Shown in pieces: positions 1 through 4,736 of a stretch of DNA of 5,723 bases. Position 1 is the first letter of the stretch. Every line of letters starts with the position of its first letter. A model generated the notes under the pieces. It did no database searches and was not told where the DNA came from. It saw nothing but the letters and a program-made list of their open reading frames with translations. Origin of the DNA: Gemmatimonadota bacterium (GTDB lineage Bacteria; Gemmatimonadota; Gemmatimonadetes; Longimicrobiales; UBA6960); contig JADFLD010000156.1 in NCBI GenBank assembly GCA_022564535.1, forward strand, positions 1 to 5,723, written 5' to 3'. Position numbers and translations under genes: made by a program.

Positions 1-276
1 GTCGGCTTGCTCTCGGGAATTAACGTGACAGATGAAGAGTCGCCGCGACGGGGACAGGTTCGTCCGGAGGCTCGTAGTCCACCTGGCCCCGAAAATCCAC
101 CGGTTGTACTCTCTGGGGGCAATCGGTTTCCGGCTCTTCTTCGGAAGGACATAGCGACTGCGCTCGTTGCGACTGCGCTCGCCGAGGCGAGGAGCGCAAT
201 TGGGGCGATAAGTGATCTGCGTCCTACGGTTTTGTATGCGTCCCTGCAGGCGAGCCGAAGAGGCCGAAAGCGACGC
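1..276. other. No supported gene; contains a short tandem repeat
   Basis: I find no credible coding sequence in this left edge. Several frames are open on both strands, as expected in GC-rich DNA, but none has a start with a ribosome-binding site plus a recognisable protein. One minus-strand frame has a short Ala-rich hydrophobic stretch (about 150-210) that resembles a signal peptide, but I see no start codon for it. The stretch follows the stop of the truncated lipoprotein on the minus strand, so it sits where the rest of that gene would be expected, yet it does not read as an OmpA domain in any frame I followed. It may be non-coding sequence or the far side of a rearrangement breakpoint. 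Confidence 0.5.
154..181. repeat. Two-copy tandem repeat, 15-bp period
   Basis: The 13-mer GCGACTGCGCTCG occurs at 154-166 and again, identically, at 169-181, separated by TT. The period is 15 bp, a multiple of three, so it would not shift a frame. It lies in the stretch without a supported gene. Function unknown; it may be slippage-derived. Confidence 0.85.
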
Positions 277-615
277 CTAGATGTTCTCTCTCTCGACTTT
301 TCGCAGTGCCCCAATCGCAAGCTTGATCGCGGCGTCGATCTTGTCGTCGGGCAGGGTGCGACGGCCGATTTGCTCGGGCCTGACCAGTTGGCCGCTGCCG
401 GCGCCGATCGCCCGTCCGGCGAAGGCATCGGAATCGGCGTAGTCGGCCTCGGCATACTCCGATGCCGCCAGCTCCACGTAACCCTGGTAGAGGCTCATGT
501 TGAACGCCGAACCTTCGGGCGTCAGGTTTTGCGCCTTCTCCAGCTCGATGCCGGTGCAACCGCTCAGAACCAGCGTGGCAGCGAACGGCAACAGCAATAT
601 CGCGAGTCTGTTCAT
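277..615 (-). pseudogene. Truncated OmpA-family-type outer-membrane lipoprotein (N-terminal part)
   Basis: This 112-residue frame begins with a lipoprotein signal: hydrophobic h-region (residues 4-17) and a lipobox ending L-S-G-C20. No Asp follows the Cys, which favours the outer membrane. Residues 21-94 (IELEKAQNLTPEGSAFN, LYQGYVELAASEYAEADY, DSDAFAGRAI) resemble, from memory, the N-terminal region of alphaproteobacterial lipoproteins that carry a C-terminal OmpA peptidoglycan-binding domain. The start is well supported: GGGAGGA at 624-630 lies 8 nt upstream of ATG (613-615). The normal protein should be far longer; here resemblance fades near residue 95 (about base 331) and a TAG follows at 277-279, with no OmpA domain. 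It therefore looks like a broken gene, unless a small stand-alone lipoprotein exists. It follows the batD/leuD chimera in the same direction and may be foreign to the genes on its right. Family call is moderate; truncation is inferred from family length. Confidence 0.55.
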
Positions 616-643
616 CGTTCTATCCTCCCGTTTCGGTGAATAG

Positions 644-674
644 CCTATTAAACCCTGTCCGCAGGGTAAATAGG
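644..674. repeat. Imperfect palindrome / hairpin at the end of the batD-leuD chimera
   Basis: An inner perfect 6-bp stem (652-657 ACCCTG with 662-667 CAGGGT, loop TCCG) continues, after a 2x1 internal loop, into an outer 6-bp stem (644-649 with 669-674). The stop codon of the upstream frame (648-650) lies inside it. Neither strand has a T-run after the stem, so it is not a classical intrinsic terminator. It may be a mobile-element end, a protein-binding site or a Rho-independent-like stop of weak type; I cannot choose. Confidence 0.6.
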
Positions 675-1469
675 GGAAAAGACTAACCGCGGTGGTACCT
701 TGGCCGCTTTGCGTGCGTCCTCGAAGGCGTGGCGCCCCATGTCGTCAAAGGTCACGACCTTCATGAAGCGTGCGGGAATGATCCGATCGGTATCGATGTC
801 GTCCCCTCGGATGACGTTGGCTTTGCCTTCGACCGACTCGATCCGGACGAGAGCCTCGAGCGCAATCTCGTGGGCCGGACGCGGTGGGGGACCGGGCGCG
901 GGCTCGTCGGCGACCGGGCCCGAGCGACGAAAACGTCGAAAGAGCATGTACGCCAGAGCTCCGACGATCAGAATGACGAGACCCCACAGCGCCACCACGA
1001 CGGTGCTGAGTGGGATGCCGAGCGGCCCCCGGATCTCTCTGATGTCTCCGGTCTCGTCCGCGCCCACGGTAACGACCTCGATCCCGTATCGGTCCGTCGA
1101 CAGCGTCTCGGAACTTCCGTCCGACGCGACGACCGTCACGTCGAAGCTCGGGATCTCGAGCGCGCCGAGCTCGAACGCCGCAAGAGAGAACACCGCTACC
1201 GAGCGCGAGCCATCCCCGTCGGCCTGCGTCGGCAGCGCCCGTGCGGCCAGTACCTCGAAGGACCCGAGACTGACCGAGTCGGGCCACACCACACTGGTAC
1301 CGACGGCATGCTGAACCGACACCGTCAGCGTGATCCGGTCACCCACGGTGACGAGGGTGGTGTCGACGTCGGTCCGGATCCGTGACTGGGCCCCGAGCGA
1401 CGTGGCCAGGACGAGCGCCACCGCGCAGAATCGCCCCATCGTCATCAGGACCCCGAGGGCGCACCTCAC
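648..1469 (-). CDS. BatD-like membrane protein with C-terminus replaced by a LeuD fragment
   Basis: The 273-residue product has a signal peptide (residues 1-27, likely cleavage after LGA), an extracytoplasmic beta-rich Ig-like domain of BatD type (about 30-135; opens IRTDVDTTLVTVGDRITLTV), a transmembrane helix (about 153-176) followed by RRFRR, and a Pro-rich cytoplasmic linker (183-199). BatD proteins normally continue with a cytoplasmic helical region. Here, from about residue 209, the sequence changes to VEGKANVIRGDDIDTDRIIPARF and on to about residue 256, which is the start of 3-isopropylmalate dehydratase small subunit. The last ~17 residues match neither. The GTG start (1467-1469) overlaps the DUF58 stop by 4 bp (GTGA), and GAGGC at 1477-1481 gives 7-nt spacing, so translational coupling is likely. 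ATG codons at 1445 and 1439 are alternatives but would shorten the signal peptide. The N-terminal two thirds is a good BatD-like call; whether the chimera is real or functional is open. Confidence 0.75.
   Translation of the reverse strand: MRCALGVLMTMGRFCAVALVLATSLGAQSRIRTDVDTTLVTVGDRITLTVSVQHAVGTSVVWPDSVSLGSFEVLAARALPTQADGDGSRSVAVFSLAAFELGALEIPSFDVTVVASDGSSETLSTDRYGIEVVTVGADETGDIREIRGPLGIPLSTVVVALWGLVILIVGALAYMLFRRFRRSGPVADEPAPGPPPRPAHEIALEALVRIESVEGKANVIRGDDIDTDRIIPARFMKVVTFDDMGRHAFEDARKAAKVPPRLVFSPIYPADRV
702..845 (-). pseudogene. leuD: leuD 5' fragment (3-isopropylmalate dehydratase small subunit N-terminus)
   Basis: About 45-48 codons in frame with the upstream BatD-like sequence encode GDDIDTDRIIPARFMKVVTF followed by FEDARKAAK. 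The D-x-D-T-D-x-I-I-P-A-R signature is diagnostic of LeuD/aconitase small-subunit N-termini. A full LeuD is roughly 160-210 residues; everything from the HPFD region onward, including the later GCGSSREHA substrate motif, is absent, so this piece cannot be an active enzyme subunit. The left join lies near CGGATCGAG (838-846 on the minus strand), where BatD-like ALVRIE and LeuD RIESVEG share residues, suggesting microhomology. The right join lies close to 700, next to ACCGCGGT and GGTACC. Confidence 0.75.
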
Positions 1470-2344
1470 CGGCGCCGCCTCGCCCGATCCTGGAAGAAGA
1501 GCATGAGCGGCTTTACGTACGGCCGACCGGTCTCGATGTCGATCACGTCGACCTTGCTCCGGCGGAACGTCCGATCGAGCTCAACCCGCTTGCGCTCGAC
1601 GTGGTCGCCGAAGGCGGTTCGGAACTCCAGATTCGACGTATTCACGATCACGCGCTCGCCCGTCTCCGGATCTTCGAGCTCCAGTAGCCCGAGGGGCGGC
1701 AGCTCTCGCTCGCGCTCGTCGCCCACGCGCACAGCGATGAGATCGTGCCTCCGTCCCGCGATCGCCAGCGCCCGGTCGAATCCGTCGTCCCGGAAGTCAG
1801 ACACGAGGAACGCCACGGCCTTCTTTCGCTGCACATGCGTCAAGTATTCGAGCGCCGCCGTGATGTCCGTGCCCCGTCCCTCAGGCCGATGGTAGAGCAA
1901 CTCGCGCAGGACGCGGAGAACGTGGCGACGTCCCTTCCTCGGGGGCACGAACTTTTCGATTCGGTCGGAGAAAATGATGAGCCCGACCTTGTCGTTGTTT
2001 TTGATCGCGCTGAACGCGAGCAGCGCACAGATCTCCACCGCGACCTCGCCCTTGAGTCGCTCCCGTGTCCCGAAGTCGCCCGACGCGCTCACGTCGACGA
2101 CGAGCATGACCGTGAGCTCACGCTCTTCCTCGAATACCTTTACGAACGGGGAGCCGGTGCGCGCCGTGACGTTCCAGTCGATGCTCCGGATGTCATCCCC
2201 GTACTGGTACTCGCGGACCTCGGCGAAATTCATGCCCCGGCCCTTGAAGACCGAGTGGTACTCGCCCGAGAAGACTTCGTTGACGAGGCCCCTGGTGGAG
2301 ATTTCGATCCGGCGCACCTGTTTGAGAATCTCGCGCGGAATCAT
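1466..2344 (-). CDS. DUF58 family protein, von Willebrand factor A-like
   Basis: This 292-residue soluble protein is the short form of DUF58, without the N-terminal membrane helices of larger members. The family core is at residues 40-76 (FAEVREYQYGDDIRSIDWN, then ARTGSPFVKVFEEE). A VWA-like fold follows with an apparently complete MIDAS metal site: D84-x-S86-x-S88, T159 in GRGTD and D183 in VSDF. DUF58 proteins are regular genomic partners of MoxR ATPases and are thought to be chaperone substrates or adaptors in envelope or stress functions; the exact job here is unknown. The ATG (2342-2344) lies 6 bp after the moxR stop; the only SD-like match is GAGG inside the moxR end, spaced rather long, so translation may depend on coupling. 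The TGA overlaps the batD-like GTG by 4 bp. The gene appears intact. Confidence 0.93.
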   Translation of the reverse strand: MIPREILKQVRRIEISTRGLVNEVFSGEYHSVFKGRGMNFAEVREYQYGDDIRSIDWNVTARTGSPFVKVFEEERELTVMLVVDVSASGDFGTRERLKGEVAVEICALLAFSAIKNNDKVGLIIFSDRIEKFVPPRKGRRHVLRVLRELLYHRPEGRGTDITAALEYLTHVQRKKAVAFLVSDFRDDGFDRALAIAGRRHDLIAVRVGDERERELPPLGLLELEDPETGERVIVNTSNLEFRTAFGDHVERKRVELDRTFRRSKVDVIDIETGRPYVKPLMLFFQDRARRRR

Positions 2345-2350
2345 GGCGAG

Positions 2351-3352
2351 CTACGGTACCTCGACGCTGTCGAGAATGCGCCGCACGATGTCTTCGGGCA
2401 CCACCTCCTCCGCCTCGGCCTCGTACGTCACGAGAACCCGGTGGCGAAGAACGTCCATGCCCATCGCCCGCACATCGTCGGGCGTGACGAAGGCGCGCCT
2501 CTGGAGGAACGCGTGTGCGCGGGCCGTCTTGGCGAGGCAGATCGTCGCACGGGGAGAGGCCCCGTAGGAGATGAGATCCGTCAGGTCGTCCAGCCCGTAC
2601 GCGGCGGGGTCACGCGTCGCCAGCACGAGGTCGACGATGTACCGCTCGACCTGCTGGTCCATGTAGATCAGTCGCGTCGCGGCGCGTGCACGCTTCAGCT
2701 CCTCCGGCGTCACGACCGGCTTGACTTCGATCGAGCCTCCGGTCGACATTCGGCGCATGATCTGGAGCTCCTCGTCACGGGTCGGATACTCGACCGAGAG
2801 CTTGAGCATGAAGCGGTCGACCTGAGCTTCAGGCAGCGGATACGTGCCCTCCTGCTCGATCGGGTTCTGCGTCGCAAGCACGAGGAACGGATCGTCGAGC
2901 GGGTACGTGTGCTCGCCGATCGTGACGGCGTGCTCCTCCATCGCTTCGAGCAGCGCGGACTGAACCTTGGCGGGAGAACGGTTGATCTCATCGGCCAGGA
3001 TGATATTGGCGAAGATCGGCCCCTTCTTGGTCTTGAACTCCTGGTCCTTCGGGTCGTAGATGAGCGTTCCGATCAGGTCGGCGGGCAGCAGGTCCGGGGT
3101 GAACTGCAGGCGCCTGAACTTCGTGTCGATCGCCTGCGCGAGGGTCTTCACCGCCAGCGTCTTCGCGAGCCCCGGCACTCCTTCCATCAGGACGTGGCCA
3201 TCGGCCAGCAAGCCGATCAAGAGGCGCTCCAGCATCGTCTTTTGTCCGACGATGACCCGACCCACCTCGGCGAGCAGGCGATCGACGAACTCGCTCTCCT
3301 GCTCGATTTTCTCCTGGATGACCTCGATGTCGAGGCTCTTCGTTTCGCTCAT
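2351..3352 (-). CDS. MoxR family AAA+ ATPase
   Basis: The 333-residue product has normal MoxR length and all expected elements: Walker A G58-VPGLAKT-65, Walker B IILADEIN (117-124) with the MoxR continuation RSPAKVQSALLEAMEE, sensor 1 in ATQNP (N163), the stretch EQEGTYPLPEAQVDRF (166-181), and sensor 2 in GASPRA (R268), followed by the C-terminal helical lid. MoxR ATPases form hexamers in the cytosol and act as chaperones that load cofactors into or mature VWA-domain proteins. It is the first gene of a tight operon with the DUF58 and batD-like genes, its expected partners. I chose ATG 3350-3352 because the alignment with the family begins soon after; no strong ribosome-binding site is visible. 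The 132-bp gap to the divergent thioredoxin gene must hold both promoters. No damage seen. Confidence 0.95.
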   Translation of the reverse strand: MSETKSLDIEVIQEKIEQESEFVDRLLAEVGRVIVGQKTMLERLLIGLLADGHVLMEGVPGLAKTLAVKTLAQAIDTKFRRLQFTPDLLPADLIGTLIYDPKDQEFKTKKGPIFANIILADEINRSPAKVQSALLEAMEEHAVTIGEHTYPLDDPFLVLATQNPIEQEGTYPLPEAQVDRFMLKLSVEYPTRDEELQIMRRMSTGGSIEVKPVVTPEELKRARAATRLIYMDQQVERYIVDLVLATRDPAAYGLDDLTDLISYGASPRATICLAKTARAHAFLQRRAFVTPDDVRAMGMDVLRHRVLVTYEAEAEEVVPEDIVRRILDSVEVP

Positions 3353-3401
3353 GTACGGTAGCTCGGGATCTCAGTGCACGACGAGAGGATTACAGCCGTA
3401 G

Positions 3402-3431
3402 TTGACCGCGATATGGTAATGGATGCATAAC
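3402..3431 (+). promoter_or_regulatory. Possible sigma-70-like promoter of the thioredoxin gene
   Basis: TTGACC (3402-3407) matches the -35 consensus at five of six positions, and CATAAC (3426-3431) keeps the central ATAA of a -10 box, with an 18-bp spacer. It would give a leader of about 45 nt before the ATG at 3485. It is the only reasonable match in this divergent intergenic region; I found no convincing partner for moxR on the opposite strand. Prediction by eye only. Confidence 0.35.
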
Positions 3432-3484
3432 AACAGGGAAGGGTTGGCCGCCCGCTTCCCACGTTTCGCTCAAGCGAGTTCGAC

Positions 3485-3850
3485 ATGAGGTTCTTCAAGA
3501 AACGCGAGCCCGCCCCTCCCCCACCCTTCGTCCACGCCTACGACGACGACTTCGACGCGCTGATCAACGACGTGCCCGGTGTCGTCGTAGTGGATTTCTG
3601 GGCACCCTGGTGCGCGCCCTGCCGCATGATGGAGCCGATTCTCGGCGAAATCGCGGTCGAATTCCAGGAGCGAGGAGTGCGGGTCTTGAAGGTCGACATC
3701 GATCAGGCGCCGCAAACCGCCGAGGCCTTTGGCGTCCGATCGATTCCTACGCTCGTGTTCTTCAAGAACGGCGAGCCGCTCTTCGAGATGGTCGGCGCCG
3801 TGCCGAAGCCGGTCCTGGAGCGTGAGCTCCGCGAGCTGCTCGAGGACTAG
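3485..3850 (+). CDS. Thioredoxin
   Basis: This 121-residue protein is a complete single-domain thioredoxin, a cytosolic disulfide reductase. The active site is W42-C43-A44-P45-C46, a common variant of WCGPC. The buried acid corresponds to D37 in VVVVDFW, and the cis-proline is P88 in SIPT, followed by LVFFKNGEP and the MVGAVPK segment. Before the fold there is a short basic and Pro-rich extension (MRFFKKREPAPPPP) with no hydrophobic core, so it is not a signal peptide. The ATG at 3485 is preceded by a weak SD-like GCGAG (3474-3478). It is divergent from the moxR operon and is probably transcribed alone; a palindrome follows 8 nt after its stop. Its genome may carry other thioredoxins, so I do not assign trxA. 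Confidence 0.95.
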   Translation: MRFFKKREPAPPPPFVHAYDDDFDALINDVPGVVVVDFWAPWCAPCRMMEPILGEIAVEFQERGVRVLKVDIDQAPQTAEAFGVRSIPTLVFFKNGEPLFEMVGAVPKPVLERELRELLED

Positions 3851-3858
3851 ACGCCCAC

Positions 3859-3880
3859 AGTGTCCCCTGCAGGTGACACT
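3859..3880 (+). repeat. 22-bp palindrome just after the thioredoxin stop
   Basis: AGTGTC (3859-3864) pairs with GACACT (3875-3880); after one mismatch the centre CCTGCAGG is itself palindromic. The hairpin begins 8 nt after the TAG. There is no T-tract after it (CCCCGGCAG follows), so it is at best a non-canonical terminator or 3'-end stabiliser; a dimeric protein-binding site is equally possible. Confidence 0.6.
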
Positions 3881-3953
3881 CCCCGGCAGATGTAATACGT
3901 CGTAACTCGTTTTCACAGAGCCTCTTAAGCGCTTCTGGCCGTTCCGGCACGCT

Positions 3954-4063
3954 CGATGCACGTACTCCCTGCGTGGGGTGGACCGGTGACGTGCATCGGT
4001 GGGCAATTCGGAGGGAACGTCTCTCCGCCCATCCACACCCGTAAAGACGAGCCAGGGGGCTCG
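3954..4063 (+). promoter_or_regulatory. Structured leader upstream of the basic secreted protein gene
   Basis: Three inverted repeats occur in series before the gene at 4084. First, CGATGCACGT (3954-3963) pairs perfectly over 10 bp with ACGTGCATCG (3989-3998), with a 25-nt loop. Second, GGGC (4001-4004) with GCCC (4027-4030), enclosing GGAG (4010-4013) with CTCC (4023-4026). Third, CGAGCC (4048-4053) with GGCTCG (4058-4063), loop AGGG, ending 9 nt before the SD-like AGGGGGAG. I recognise no known riboswitch class. The 10-bp repeat could instead be an operator in DNA. Structure is read directly; a regulatory role is inference. Confidence 0.4.
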
Positions 4064-4083
4064 CTCAGGCAAGGGGGAGTATC

Positions 4084-4653
4084 ATGAAACGAAAACTGAT
4101 GACGGCTCTGCTCGGAGCCGCGTTCCTAGTTCCGCTCCAAGTGGACGCGCAGAGGGTCCGCAGCCGCGACCGCGCGGTCCACCAACAGCCCGCGCCCATC
4201 CACTCGAGCGGGCGGCTCACCCGGTGCCGCGCTCCGGCCGGTGGGCGATCCTTCGACTGCCGCAGCCGCGTCGTATACAGCAGTCACAGCGCCTACGGGA
4301 GACCCCGCGCATACCACGGGAACCACGTCTGGGTCCGGGCCGACTGGGGGCACCATGTTCGCATGACACGCTTCGGGCGCGGTGCGCGGCACGCGGTCAT
4401 GAACCAAGGCGACCTCCGTGACATGCTCGGGCGAAGGACCGTCAATCGAGTCCGTGATGCGGGGCGGCGCGCAGGTCTGCGCGGTTCGCTGCGCGGCTAC
4501 TGGCAGAACACGCGCGGCAGAGGCGCGATCCTGGTCATCACCATGGATCGGGTCGACGTCGCCGAGCTCGTGGACTTCGATCGGGATGGCTTCGTTGATG
4601 AAGTCTTCCTGGTCCGCGAAGCGAAGGGGCGCAGGATGGCGCACAGATGGTGA
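4084..4653 (+). CDS. Secreted Arg-rich protein of unknown function with a DxDxDGxxD motif
   Basis: I do not recognise this 189-residue protein. It starts with a typical Sec signal peptide (MKRKL, hydrophobic residues 6-19, likely cleavage after VDA at 22). The mature part is very rich in Arg, with His clusters, and should be strongly basic. C48 and C59 are the only cysteines and could form a disulfide. Near the C-terminus, D164-F-D166-R-D168-G-F-V-D172 matches the first half of an EF-hand-type calcium loop, but position 12 of the loop is Phe instead of Glu, so it is nearer to dockerin or thrombospondin-type loops. The ATG is preceded by GGGGGAG (4073-4079) with only 4 nt spacing. A structured leader precedes it and a strong terminator follows, so it is probably a single-gene transcript. 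Signal, leader and terminator together make it a convincing gene despite an overlapping antisense frame. A periplasmic or surface role binding acidic polymers is possible but unproven. Confidence 0.8.
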   Translation: MKRKLMTALLGAAFLVPLQVDAQRVRSRDRAVHQQPAPIHSSGRLTRCRAPAGGRSFDCRSRVVYSSHSAYGRPRAYHGNHVWVRADWGHHVRMTRFGRGARHAVMNQGDLRDMLGRRTVNRVRDAGRRAGLRGSLRGYWQNTRGRGAILVITMDRVDVAELVDFDRDGFVDEVFLVREAKGRRMAHRW

Positions 4654-4677
4654 GGCGTTCTGTACGCCACCCTCGAT

Positions 4678-4720
4678 GAAGCCCCGCAGGCCAACAGGTC
4701 TGCGGGGCTTCTTGTCTCTT
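4678..4720 (+). terminator. Strong intrinsic terminator
   Basis: GAAGCCCCGCAG (4678-4689) pairs perfectly with CTGCGGGGCTTC (4700-4711). A G-U pair and two G-C pairs extend the stem to 15 bp, closing on the tetraloop AACA (4693-4696). TTGTCTCTT follows on the plus strand, 25 nt after the stop of the secreted protein gene. The minus side lacks a T-run, so it mainly stops plus-strand transcripts, but it sits between convergent genes and may also help the opposite gene. Confidence 0.93.
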
Positions 4721-4736
4721 GCCCGTCTCGGGGCGC

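Noticed and set aside
7..639. A 210-codon plus-strand frame covering the left edge.
   Set aside because: Its 3' half is antisense to the lipoprotein, which has a signal peptide, lipobox and good SD; the plus frame has none of these.
686..699. ACCGCGGTGG followed by GGTACC resembles cloning-vector polylinker sites.
   Set aside because: Only about ten bases agree and the surrounding polylinker order is absent; short GC-rich restriction palindromes are common here.
640..700. Possible integron attC site around the 644-674 palindrome.
   Set aside because: The flanks do not contain a proper GTTRRRY / RYYYAAC core pair, and there is no integrase or cassette array in view.
700..1385. Overlapping plus-strand frames of about 200 codons opposite the batD-like gene.
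   Set aside because: Low-complexity Arg/Ser/Asp-rich composition and no family resemblance; shadows of the minus-strand gene.
1745..3361. A 538-codon open frame on the plus strand antisense to the DUF58 and moxR genes.
   Set aside because: It lies wholly opposite two well-recognised genes, has no ribosome-binding site or recognisable domain, and is rich in Arg, Asp, Glu and His as expected for a mirror frame of GC-rich codons.
2347..3365. Inverted 12/13-bp match flanking moxR (2347-2359 and 3353-3365, CGAGCTAC-S-GTAC type).
   Set aside because: Several such short matches are expected by chance in a window of this size, and moxR is a normal operon member, so I do not take them as element ends.
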